A DNA stretch of 64,000 bases, taken from NCBI RefSeq assembly GCF_001509835.1, contig NZ_JXTJ01000004.1, positions 186,001 through 250,000 on the forward strand. Reading direction: 5' to 3'. The position numbers were made by a program, and so were the translations under genes. The notes below the pieces were generated by a model. It was given only the letters and a program-made list of their open reading frames with translations, did no database searches and was not told the origin of the DNA. This document shows, one piece after another, positions 47,300 to 55,366 of this stretch; position 1 is the stretch's first letter; each line of letters begins with the position of its first letter. Source of the DNA: Allobosea sp. WAO. GTDB lineage: Bacteria; Pseudomonadota; Alphaproteobacteria; Rhizobiales; Beijerinckiaceae.

Positions 47300-48904
47300 A
47301 TGACCGCACCCTGGTGGCCGAGCGGCGTGATCTACCAGATCTATCCGCGCTCGTTCCAGGACAGCAACGGCGATGGGATCGGCGACCTCCCGGGTATCAC
47401 GCGGCGGCTGGGCTATCTCGCCGAGCTCGGCGTCGATGCGATCTGGGTTTCGCCGATCTATCCCTCGCCGATGGCCGATTTCGGCTACGATGTTTCCGAC
47501 TATTGCGACGTCGATCTGCGCTTCGGCACCCGCACCGATTTCGACGACTTGCTCGCGCAGGCCCATGCGCGTGGGCTCAAGGTCCTGCTCGATTTCGTGC
47601 CGAACCATACTTCCGACCAGCATCCCTGGTTTGTCGAAAGCCGCTCCTCGCGCTGCAATCCGAAACGGGATTGGTATCTCTGGCGCGATCCGGCCCCCGG
47701 AGGCGGACCGCCCAACAATTGGATCAGCGATTTCGGCGGATCGGCCTGGGAATGGGACGAGGCCAGCGGCCAGTACTACTACCATGCGTTCCTGAAGCAG
47801 CAGCCGGACCTGAACTGGCGCAACCCGGGCGCGCAGGCGGCAATGCACGACATCATGCGCTTCTGGCTCGACCGCGGCGTCGATGGCTTCCGTATCGACG
47901 TGCTCTGGCACCTGATCAAGGCGGCCGATTTCCCGGACAATCCGCCGAACCCGGCCTACACATCAGCGCTCGGCGAGATGGATCGCCTGCTCCAGCTGCA
48001 TTCGACCGACCAGCCCGAGGTCCATGACATCGCAGCCGGCCTGCGTGCCTGTGCGGATGAGTATCAGCGCGTGGGACAGGGCGAACGCCTGCTGATCGGG
48101 GAAATCTATCTGCCGGTCGAGCGGTTGATGCGCTATTACGGCGAGGGTCGACCCGGTGTGCATCTGCCCGGCAATTTCCAGTTGATCGCGGCGCCCTGGC
48201 AGGCACGGGCGCTGGCCGCGCTCATCGCCGCCTACGAGGCGGCTCTGCCGCCCGGCGGGTGGCCGAACTGGGTGCTCGGCAATCATGACCGCCCGCGCGT
48301 CGCGACCAGGCTTGGGGAAAGCCAGGCGCGGGTGGCGGCGATGTTGCTACTGACCCTGCGCGGCACGCCTACCCTCTATTACGGCGACGAACTCGGCCTG
48401 AGCGATGTGCCGATCCCGGCCGATCGGGTCCAGGATCCGCGCGAGCTGCGCCAGTACGGCAAGGGCCTGGGGCGCGATCCGGTCCGCACGCCGATGCCTT
48501 GGGACGACAGCGCGCATGCCGGCTTCAGCACCGCGCCCCCCTGGCTGCCGCTCAACGCCGACTGGCCAGCCCGGAACGTGGAGCGCCAATCGGCCGAGCC
48601 TGGCTCGATGCTGGCGCTGCATCGCCGATTGCTCGCAGCCCGGCGCACCCATCCTGCACTGACCATCGGTGATTTCGCGCTGCTCGATGCCGAGGGCGAC
48701 ATACTCGCCTACGAGCGTCGGCATGGTGCAGAGCGGCTGATCGTGACGCTCAATCTCGGGGCGCGGCCGCAACGCCTGGAGTTGCCGGACTGGGCGCATG
48801 GTTGCCGCTCCCTTCTGTCCACGCTTGCTGATCTGACGCCTGTGCGGAACGGCGCTTTGCTCCTGCGGCCGAACGAAGGCGTGATCCTGACGCTCGTCGA
48901 CTGA
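47300..48904 (+). CDS. GH13 alpha-glucosidase/oligo-glucosidase family enzyme
   Basis: A 534-residue (beta/alpha)8 glycosidase of GH13. Conserved regions: DFVPNHTSDQHPWF (region I), GFRIDVLWHL (II, nucleophile Asp), LIGEIYLPVERLM (III, acid/base Glu) and VLGNHDRPRVATR (IV, Asp). The opening WWPSGVIYQIYPRSFQDSNGDGIGDLPGI is typical of alpha-glucosidase/oligo-1,6-glucosidase/sucrose-hydrolase groups. No signal peptide, so cytoplasmic. GGGGGGA precedes the ATG. It is 21 bp before a GT4 gene. Confidence 0.92.
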   Translation: MTAPWWPSGVIYQIYPRSFQDSNGDGIGDLPGITRRLGYLAELGVDAIWVSPIYPSPMADFGYDVSDYCDVDLRFGTRTDFDDLLAQAHARGLKVLLDFVPNHTSDQHPWFVESRSSRCNPKRDWYLWRDPAPGGGPPNNWISDFGGSAWEWDEASGQYYYHAFLKQQPDLNWRNPGAQAAMHDIMRFWLDRGVDGFRIDVLWHLIKAADFPDNPPNPAYTSALGEMDRLLQLHSTDQPEVHDIAAGLRACADEYQRVGQGERLLIGEIYLPVERLMRYYGEGRPGVHLPGNFQLIAAPWQARALAALIAAYEAALPPGGWPNWVLGNHDRPRVATRLGESQARVAAMLLLTLRGTPTLYYGDELGLSDVPIPADRVQDPRELRQYGKGLGRDPVRTPMPWDDSAHAGFSTAPPWLPLNADWPARNVERQSAEPGSMLALHRRLLAARRTHPALTIGDFALLDAEGDILAYERRHGAERLIVTLNLGARPQRLELPDWAHGCRSLLSTLADLTPVRNGALLLRPNEGVILTLVD

Positions 48905-48924
48905 TCAGAGGTAGGAACGAACGG

Positions 48925-49932
48925 ATGCGTATCGCTATGCTGGCGCCGATCTCCTGGCGCACGCCGCCGCGCCATTATGGCCCCTGGGAGCTGGTGACGA
49001 GCCTGCTGACCGAGGCGTTGGTGGCACGCGGCGTCGACGTCACCCTCTTCGCCACACAGGATAGCCGCACGGCCGGCACCTTGGCCGGCATCTGCCCGGC
49101 GCCATATTCCGAGGACCCGGCGATCGACGCCAAGGTCTGGGAGCTGCTGCACGTCGCGCATGTTTTCGAGCGCGCCGGCGAGTTCGACCTGATCCACAAC
49201 CAGGCCGATTTCGTGCCGCTCGCCTTCTCGCGCCTGGTCGAGACACCCGTGGTGACGACGATCCACGGCTTCTCCTCGGAGCGCATCCTGCCGACCTTCA
49301 AGGCCTATGAGGACCGGGTCCATTATGTCGCGATCAGCGCCGCCGACCGGCATCGCGATCTACGCTATGCTGCGACGATCCATCACGGCATCCAGATCGA
49401 GGAATTCCCGTTCGATCCGGTCGGGAGCGACGACCTGCTCTTCTTCGGCCGCATCCACCCCGACAAGGGCGCGGCCGAAGCGATCGCCGCCGCGCGCGCA
49501 GCCGGGCGGCGGCTGGTCATGGCCGGCATCGTCCAGGACCGCGGTTACCACGAAGCGCAGGTCGCCCCCGCGCTCGAAAGCGAGAGCGTGGTCTATCTCG
49601 GGCCAGTTGGCGGCGCCGCTCGCACGCATGCGCTCGGCTCGGCCAAGGCGCTGCTGCACCTGATCAACTTTGAGGAACCGTTCGGCTTGTCGGTCATCGA
49701 GGCGTTGGCCTGCGGCACGCCCGTTATCGCCTTCCGCCGCGGCTCGATGCCTGAACTGATCGAACACGGCGTGACCGGCTTCCTGGTCGATAGCATTGAG
49801 GAAGCAGTGGCTGCGATTGGCCGTCTTCCCGAGATCGAGCGCGCCGCCTGCCGGGCAGCTGTCGCAGCGCGCTTCACCGTAGACCACATGGCCGATCGCT
49901 ATCTCGAACTGTATCGCTCCATCCTGGGATGA
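48925..49932 (+). CDS. GT4 family glycosyltransferase
   Basis: A 335-residue GT-B glycosyltransferase. N-terminal MRIAMLAPISWRTPPRHYGP has the pattern of mannosyl/glucosyl-transferases that take activated sugars (GPWE...VTSLLTEALVARGVDVTLFAT). The nucleotide-binding part has FFGRIHPDKGAAEAI and EEPFGLSVIEALACGTPVIAFRRGSMPELIEHG (EX7E motif). Second GT4 of the module; it probably acts on the same polymer or glycoside as the fusion protein, which is inference. Confidence 0.9.
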   Translation: MRIAMLAPISWRTPPRHYGPWELVTSLLTEALVARGVDVTLFATQDSRTAGTLAGICPAPYSEDPAIDAKVWELLHVAHVFERAGEFDLIHNQADFVPLAFSRLVETPVVTTIHGFSSERILPTFKAYEDRVHYVAISAADRHRDLRYAATIHHGIQIEEFPFDPVGSDDLLFFGRIHPDKGAAEAIAAARAAGRRLVMAGIVQDRGYHEAQVAPALESESVVYLGPVGGAARTHALGSAKALLHLINFEEPFGLSVIEALACGTPVIAFRRGSMPELIEHGVTGFLVDSIEEAVAAIGRLPEIERAACRAAVAARFTVDHMADRYLELYRSILG

Positions 49933-50250
49933 ACCACATGCGCTCCCGGCTGACGGAAGCGCACGGGTCCCGAGGGGTGGCCGCGAAGAAACAACGTGCG
50001 CTTTCCCCAGCCCTGGCCTAGGCTGCAACCCTGCTTCGACATGACTTGCCTGGGTCCCTCCCCAAGGTAGCCGCAGCAGCAGCTAGCCGGCCGCGCTGCA
50101 CCGAGCACTTGCTCGCTTCTCCTGAGTGACATCCGCGCCTGCAATCTCGCATGCGTATTTCGATAGGCGACTGCCTGCGAGACGCCCAGCTCCGGCCGGT
50201 ACGACCCGAGAGATCGCGACCCGCAATCTCCGAACGAGGACGAGAACGGC
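49933..50250. other. 318-bp region without a supported gene
   Basis: Frames here on both strands are Cys/Arg/Ser-rich and look non-coding. No strong hairpin noticed. It probably contains the end of the sugar-module transcript and the promoter of the small genes that follow. Confidence 0.45.
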
Positions 50251-50382
50251 ATGTCAAAAGGCGAACGACGTGGGAACCGCGAGGCCAAGAAGCCAAAGCA
50301 GGACAAGCCGAAGCTTGCAGCTCCCGCCCCCAATAGTCTTGCCGCTGCGGTCGTGAAGGCCGCAGTCTCGAAGAGGAATTAG
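50251..50382 (+). CDS. 43-aa basic protein
   Basis: MSKGERRGNREAKKPKQDKP, then KLAAPAPNSLAAAVVKAAVSKRN: a 43-residue Lys-rich peptide. Short proteins starting MSKGxRxxNREAKKPK are common in Rhizobiales, so this is likely real although very small. GAGGACGAG is upstream. Function unknown. Confidence 0.7.
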   Translation: MSKGERRGNREAKKPKQDKPKLAAPAPNSLAAAVVKAAVSKRN

Positions 50383-50453
50383 CGCTCTGAGCTCTTGGGC
50401 GGCAGTCCCTTGGGACCGAGTTCATGCGAGCGTCAGCCAACCACAGGACAGTG

Positions 50454-50639
50454 ATGATCCGTTTCAGGACGATCGAGCCGAAGCCGGCTGCAAACACTAA
50501 TAAGCCGACAATCGCCCCGACAGCCGCACCTTCCCCATCCACGCCAGCTGTTGGTGCCGCAAAGGCCACGCCGCAGCGGCCAGAAGACCGCGAGAAGCCT
50601 GTCGGCCGGCCGCCAAGGGCGAATCCCAAGTCAGACTAG
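50454..50639 (+). CDS. 61-aa proline-rich protein
   Basis: MIRFRTIEPKPAANTNKPTI opens a 61-residue Pro/Ala/Lys-rich, probably disordered peptide ending PPRANPKSD. AGGA lies 5 nt before the ATG. The minus strand is also open across this DNA, but its residues (hydrophobic then Ser/Arg-rich) are less convincing. Its stop overlaps the convergent DUF1488 stop by 4 nt. Confidence 0.5.
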   Translation: MIRFRTIEPKPAANTNKPTIAPTAAPSPSTPAVGAAKATPQRPEDREKPVGRPPRANPKSD

Positions 50640-50899
50640 AAGTCGGAAGCCGTCAAGCGATGGTAGCTCTTGCGCTTGCGGGAATAGGCTGCCCCGGCGG
50701 CCTCCCGGATGGTAGCGAGATGCCCATCGTACGCCCGCAGCATCGACGCTTCGCCCGGGCCCGCCGAAGAGTCGATGCTGCGCAACGCTGCGAGCTCGAC
50801 CTCGAATGCGATCTCCAGGGCAGAATCAGAGCCCCAGAAGCATACGCAGTCCCGCGCGGTGTCATATCGTCGGATTGGATTGGGGAATTGGAGGCTCAT
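50636..50899 (-). CDS. DUF1488 family protein
   Basis: An 87-residue protein with the DUF1488 pattern: SLQFPNPIRRYDTARDCVCFWGSDSALEIAFEVELAALRSI and a C-terminal helix. GAGGA precedes the ATG at good spacing. The family is common in alpha- and betaproteobacteria without an established role. It is convergent with the proline-rich gene. Confidence 0.8.
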   Translation of the reverse strand: MSLQFPNPIRRYDTARDCVCFWGSDSALEIAFEVELAALRSIDSSAGPGEASMLRAYDGHLATIREAAGAAYSRKRKSYHRLTASDF

Positions 50900-51032
50900 C
50901 GGATCATCCTCGAGGATTGGCCAGTTCAGGCGTATCGTGGGTCCGCTGGGGCAGTTGTCGCGCGACGCTGAGAAGGTGCGTCGCGCAGCAAGGCGCAGGT
51001 TGGGGTGCCCCGCAACGCGCGACCGAAAGATC

Positions 51033-51386
51033 TCAGCTTCTTGTAATGCCGAGGGCTATCGCACAGGCCTTGGCCACATCGGAATCAGGCGAGGAGCTGC
51101 CCGGCATCGTCGCCCCCCCTCCTTTTGCGATGAAATCACCCTGTTGCCAGGAGCTGATTTTCTTGAACTCGGCGAGCTGCTCGGTCGCATTGGCCTGCTG
51201 CTGGAACTTCGCCACGCAGATCGGCGAGAGAGCTGCCACAAGGGCCGTGCTCGAACGCGTCCTGGCCTCTCGCTCCGCCGTGCTCTGTGTCACCCAGCCG
51301 CCCCAGGTAAAACCGATGATCGCAAGGGCAATAGCGCCGCCGACGGCGCCCCAGGCGGCCGGCTTTAGTTCTGCTGGAATTTTCAT
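51033..51386 (-). CDS. conserved single-span membrane protein
   Basis: A 117-residue protein: MKIPAELKPAAWGAVGGAIA and a hydrophobic helix to GFTWGGWVTQSTAE, then a periplasmic-looking helical domain with two cysteines (LSPICVAKFQQQANATEQLAEF and ACAIALGITRS). The pattern is familiar from uncharacterised proteins of Bosea/Methylobacterium-type genomes. The ribosome binding site is weak. No function. Confidence 0.75.
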   Translation of the reverse strand: MKIPAELKPAAWGAVGGAIALAIIGFTWGGWVTQSTAEREARTRSSTALVAALSPICVAKFQQQANATEQLAEFKKISSWQQGDFIAKGGGATMPGSSSPDSDVAKACAIALGITRS

Positions 51387-52314
51387 GATGTCGGACTTTC
51401 CGAACCGGAAGAAAATCTTCTGTAAAATATCATATCACGTTTTGCGTGCGGTAGATCATCATTCAATTCGATTTGCTTTCGTTGCTTTAAGAGATATCTG
51501 AGATTCAGAAGGCGCAGATCTCAAAAAGCGTAAATCCTATCTTTTCTTCGTTGTTCGCCGTCGGGCCGGCGCTTGGTATCTTAGGCTCGTCGCGGGGCAG
51601 GGGGCCGATCAGATCGAGTTGCCGGGCCGCGCCATGGATGGACAACTCGCCAGCTCCATTCGCATAGGACAGAAGTAAATTGCGCTGGCGAGCGAATGCG
51701 TGAGACCGACGGCCCCTACGGTGCTACAGATTGAGTCTCTGTTGCTTTGACCCGCATCGGGCGATGGAGGAGCCGGGGGTGGTGGCGTTGCCATCTTCGG
51801 CTCGTCTCTCTGGCTCCATGTCGTTGGTCGGGGCGTTCAGCCGCCGGCCGGTGAAGCATAGTCACAGCGAGTGTGCTCAAGCCGCCCGAATGCCCAGTTC
51901 AGTCGGTGCGGCTTTGTCTTCGCCGGCAGGCTTGATGGAACGATCAGCGAATTGGTCCTGCGCTAATCGCGTGACAGTACCGCAGCCGAAGTTGCTATCG
52001 CCATCTCATTTGGACTGAATATTCTTGCTTGGTTCAATCGAACCCAAACGAGAAGATATAGCAGCTGCATTGAAAAGCGCCCTAAATAGGCCTCTTGCCA
52101 GCCTGAGAGCGGGGCACCTCCATCAAACGCAAAGAGCCGGTGTTCCCGTCGAGCGGTGCTTCACTGAAAATTCGCGGAAGTCGACGTCCGCCACAGCGGC
52201 CAACGCCAACTCCGGCTCACTGCCCATCGCCAAAATGAACTGCCCTAAACCGGACGCTCCGAACGTCAGGAAAGGGCCACCTTCGGCTGTCGCGTAGGCG
52301 GGCGTGATATTGGC
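51387..52314. other. 928-bp degraded stretch near the right end of the island
   Basis: Short frames exist (for example 52025-52297 on the plus strand) but none has a good ribosome binding site or family resemblance. Composition is mixed and suggests decayed coding DNA, in line with the cytochrome relic that follows. Confidence 0.45.
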
Positions 52315-52458
52315 TCACAGCGTCTTCTTCCCGCTTGCGTCGAGCAGCTTGAGGAAGGCCGTCAGGTCCTTGATCTCCTGCTCGTTCTTGATGCCGACGA
52401 ACACCATCTTGGTTCGACGCCGGAGCAACTTGCGCGGGATCGCGAGAAGGTGCGGTTC
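52315..52458 (-). pseudogene. cytochrome c C-terminal relic
   Basis: The minus-strand frame reads EPHLLAIPRKLLRRRTKMVF and VGIKNEQEIKDLTAFLKLLDASGKKTL. It matches the class I cytochrome c ending 'YLxNPRxxxPGTKMVFAGIKxEQEIxDLxAFLKxxD'. The Met of TKMVF is the distal heme ligand. The N-terminal part with the CXXCH heme site is absent, so this is a fragment. Confidence 0.65.
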
Positions 52459-52579
52459 CACAATGACAGGATCAAGCGAATCGAGGGAGGGTATGCAAAG
52501 CGCGAGTGACTTCGTCCCCACTTAAAGTGGGCGTCCGCGGCGCTCGTCGTGTCCTGTCGCGCGCTCCACCTTGCAGTTG

Positions 52580-52667
52580 TGTAGCCCAATTAAACGTCGC
52601 ACGCTTCACAACGCTTAATCGAGCTACACAACGCCCTGCACGACGTTCAATCGGGCTACATCGCGCG
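52580..52667. repeat. right terminal repeat array (one forward, two inverted copies)
   Basis: A forward copy at 52580-52602 (TGTAGCCCAATTAAACGTCG then CAC), an inverted diverged copy at 52608-52628 and an inverted copy at 52639-52660. The last one with its flank (52641-52667) is the exact reverse complement of 31573-31599 at the left end. The forward and inverted copies together also make an 81-bp element with TGTAGC...GCTACA ends. Confidence 0.75.
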
Positions 52668-52813
52668 CGCAATTGGGAGCCAAATCGACTGGACTCATTG
52701 GAAAATTTGGCGTGGCAGCGCCAATAATCGGGCTGCGCCCCAGCCTTGTCGCCGGGCAAGCCGCGCCTATGCAACGGTTTCCCGGTTCAGCCTGGCCGCC
52801 TTCCCGGCCGCGG

Positions 52814-53506
52814 CTACGCCCCGGTGCTTTTCGCCCGTACGAAACGAGGCTCGACCGCGGCAATGTAGGCGTCCCGCGACGGCCCCAGATGCTGGCGGCA
52901 GAGCGCGACCAATTGGTCCCGATCTCCGGCCTTGATTGCTTCGATCATGCCGAAATGCTCGTCGCGCGCGCGTGACAGATGCTCCGCGCTCGCGGCGGTG
53001 ATCGAACGGGCGCCATGGACCTTCTGCGCCATCGTCTGGATCAGCTCGACGAGATGAGGATTGCCGCAGGCGGCGAACAGCGCCTCGTGGAAGGCCATGT
53101 TGGCGCGGAAGGCAGCGCGTGCGTCGCCAGACGCTACGGCGGCACTGTGGGCGCCCTGAATCTCCTCGAGCCGCAAAAGCAGCTCGTCCGGTGCGGACAG
53201 TGAAATCTGTTCGGCCGCGAGCGTCTCCAGTGCCTCGCGCACCAGGTAGATCTGCCGCACCTCGACCGGATCGAGCAATTTCACGAAGGCGCCGCGGTTC
53301 GGAACCCGCTCGACGAGGCCGACGCGCTCCAGCTCGGCCAAAGCCTCGCGCACGACGTGCCGCTTCACCGCGAGCCGTTCGGCAAGCTCCTCCTCGATCA
53401 GGCGCTCGCGCGGCATGAGCCAGCCGAGAACGATTTCCTCCTCGAGCATCGCGGCAACGCCACGAACGCGCTCGGCAGTCTGGGCTTTCAGGGCGACTAC
53501 GGTCAT
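52814..53506 (-). CDS. GntR family regulator, FCD (FadR) subfamily
   Basis: A 230-residue repressor-type regulator. The winged HTH is at about 15-75 (RERLIEEELAERLAVKRHVVREALAELERVGLVERVPNRGAFV). The all-helical FCD effector domain follows, with metal-site residues in FRANMAFHEALFAACGNPHLVELI and ARDEHFGMIEAIKAGD. It is divergent from the IlvD/Edd gene over 63 bp, so it probably controls that catabolic cassette in response to a sugar acid or similar metabolite. Confidence 0.92.
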   Translation of the reverse strand: MTVVALKAQTAERVRGVAAMLEEEIVLGWLMPRERLIEEELAERLAVKRHVVREALAELERVGLVERVPNRGAFVKLLDPVEVRQIYLVREALETLAAEQISLSAPDELLLRLEEIQGAHSAAVASGDARAAFRANMAFHEALFAACGNPHLVELIQTMAQKVHGARSITAASAEHLSRARDEHFGMIEAIKAGDRDQLVALCRQHLGPSRDAYIAAVEPRFVRAKSTGA

Positions 53507-53530
53507 GCCAGTTTATAACTCTTCGGCATA

Positions 53531-53542
53531 ATTGTTGACAAT
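53531..53542. promoter_or_regulatory. candidate GntR operator overlapping a -35 element
   Basis: ATTGT-TG-ACAAT is a perfect short palindrome in the 63-bp divergent region between the GntR and dehydratase genes. It overlaps a TTGACA hexamer (53535-53540). FCD-type GntR proteins bind short AT-rich palindromes of this kind. No well-spaced -10 was found. Confidence 0.4.
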
Positions 53543-53569
53543 CCTGTTGCCAGATATTCTGCTGGCGCC

Positions 53570-55291
53570 ATGAGCACGTCCGATAGCGATCCCCGATCGA
53601 AGCCCGCTCCACGCGGCATGCGCCGCAATCTCGCAACCTATGGCGACCCCGGCTTCTCTCTGTTTCTGCGCAAGGCCTTCATCAAGGCTGCGGGCTTCTC
53701 CGATGATGCGCTGGACCGCCCGATTGTCGGAATCACCAACACCTTCAGCGACTTCAATCCCTGCCATGGCAACGTGCCGCGGCTGATCGAGGCGGTGAAG
53801 CGCGGCGTCATGCTGGCGGGCGGCTTGCCGATGGAGTTCCCGACGATCTCCATCCACGAATCCTTCGCCAACCCGACCTCGATGTTCCTGCGCAACCTCA
53901 TGGCCATCGATACCGAGGAAATGATCCGGGCACAGCCCTGCGACTCCGTCGTGCTGATCGGCGGCTGCGACAAGACAGTGCCGGCCCAGCTGATGGGCGC
54001 CGTCAGCGCCGACATTCCGGCGATCCAGTTGATCACCGGCCCGATGCTCGTCGGCCACCACAAGGGCGAGGTGCTCGGCGCCTGCACCGATTGCCGCCGC
54101 CTCTGGGGCCAGCACCGGGCGGGCCAGATCGACGAGGCCGAGATCGAAGTGCTGAGCGGCCGCCTCGCGCCCACCCAGGGCACGTGCATGGTGATGGGCA
54201 CAGCGAGCACCATGGGCTGCCTGGTCGAGGCGCTCGGCATTGCCCTGCCCGGCTCGGGCACCATCCCCGCCACCCATGCCGACCGCATCCGCGCCGCCGA
54301 AGCGAGCGGGCGCGAGGCGGTCAGGCTCGCCAGCGGTGGCCCGAAGCCTAGCGATATCCTGACCGAAACCGCCTTCAGGAATGCGCTGACCGTGCTTCAG
54401 GCGATCGGCGGCTCGACCAACGGGCTCGTTCACCTGGCCGCGATCGCGCGTCGTGCGGGGCTTTCGATCGACCTCGATGAGTTCGACGCGATCGGCCGCA
54501 AGGTTCCCGTGCTGATCGACCTCAAGCCTTCCGGCGACCACTACATGGAGCACTTCCATTGGGCCGGCGGCGTACCGAAGCTGATGAAGGAGCTCGGCGA
54601 CCATCTCGATCGGTCGGCCCCGACGATCGACGGACGCACCATCGGCGAAGTCGCCGACGCAGCGGAGGACGTGCCGAACCAGAGCATCATCCGCACCGCC
54701 GCGAGTCCGGTTAAGCCGACCGGTGGCATGGCCGTGCTCCGCGGCAACCTCGCTCCTGGTGGCGCGGTCATCAAGCACTCGGCCGCCTCTCCTGCCCTGC
54801 TGAAGCATACCGGGCGCGCTGTCGTCTTCGCTTCGGTCGAGGACATGGTCCGGCGGATGGACGATCCCGACCTCGACGTGAAGGCGGACGACGTGCTCGT
54901 TCTGACCAATGCCGGCCCCAAGGGGGCGCCCGGCATGCCGGAAGCGGGCTATATTCCGATCCCCAAGAAGCTGGCGCAGACCGGCGTCAAGGACATGGTC
55001 CGGATCTCGGATGCGCGCATGAGCGGCACCGCCTTCGGCACGATCGTCCTGCATATCACGCCGGAATCGGCCGTCGGCGGCCCGCTCGGGCTCGTCCGCG
55101 ATGGGGACATGATCCGCCTCGACGTCGAGGCGCGCGAGATCGCGCTCCTGGTCGAGGATGCCGAGCTCGAGCGGCGCAAGGCCGAATGGCAGCCGCCGGC
55201 GCATCTCTCCGAGGCCACGCGTGGCTATCGCCACCTCTATCTGACGACCGTCCTGCAGGCCGACGAGGGCTGCGATTTCGATTTCTGCTGA
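53570..55291 (+). CDS. IlvD/Edd family dehydratase (sugar-acid dehydratase type)
   Basis: A 573-residue Fe-S dehydratase. The cluster cysteines are seen in NPCHGNVPRL, GGCDKTVPAQL and TQGTCMVMGTASTMG; the C-terminal domain has GPKGAPGMPEAG and ISDARMSGTAFGTIVLHITPESAVGGPLG. The start MSTSDSDPRSKPAPRG and ending ADEGCDFDFC match the L-arabinonate/D-xylonate/galactonate branch rather than true IlvD. Together with GntR, the NAD enzyme and Bug proteins it suggests degradation of a sugar acid; the exact substrate is not determined. Confidence 0.9.
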   Translation: MSTSDSDPRSKPAPRGMRRNLATYGDPGFSLFLRKAFIKAAGFSDDALDRPIVGITNTFSDFNPCHGNVPRLIEAVKRGVMLAGGLPMEFPTISIHESFANPTSMFLRNLMAIDTEEMIRAQPCDSVVLIGGCDKTVPAQLMGAVSADIPAIQLITGPMLVGHHKGEVLGACTDCRRLWGQHRAGQIDEAEIEVLSGRLAPTQGTCMVMGTASTMGCLVEALGIALPGSGTIPATHADRIRAAEASGREAVRLASGGPKPSDILTETAFRNALTVLQAIGGSTNGLVHLAAIARRAGLSIDLDEFDAIGRKVPVLIDLKPSGDHYMEHFHWAGGVPKLMKELGDHLDRSAPTIDGRTIGEVADAAEDVPNQSIIRTAASPVKPTGGMAVLRGNLAPGGAVIKHSAASPALLKHTGRAVVFASVEDMVRRMDDPDLDVKADDVLVLTNAGPKGAPGMPEAGYIPIPKKLAQTGVKDMVRISDARMSGTAFGTIVLHITPESAVGGPLGLVRDGDMIRLDVEAREIALLVEDAELERRKAEWQPPAHLSEATRGYRHLYLTTVLQADEGCDFDFC

Positions 55292-55366
55292 TCGGCCGCC
55301 CCGGCCCAAAAGTTCCCGACGAGGCTGGAGCCAACCAGTCCGCGTGACCCTTCCGGAGGATACCCC

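Larger units (their letters stand above)
31538..52660. mobile_element. 21-kb accessory island bounded by inverted repeat arrays
   Basis: The left array points rightward and the outer right array points leftward, with a perfect 27-bp inverted repeat (31573-31599 and 52641-52667). Contents are accessory: regulators, gene wrecks, methionine-synthase and sugar-polymer genes. I see no transposase, integrase or istAB-like pair inside and no target-site duplication outside the termini. It may be a transposon that lost its enzymes, or a segment assembled between two relic insertion-sequence ends. Confidence 0.45.

Noticed and set aside
50018..50629. 203-residue minus-strand frame with a hydrophobic N-terminus
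   Set aside because: After one hydrophobic stretch the residues become Ser/Arg/Cys-rich, and it is antisense to two small plus-strand genes with better start signals.
52025..52297. 90-residue plus-strand frame
   Set aside because: No ribosome binding site, low-complexity composition and no family resemblance in a stretch that looks decayed.
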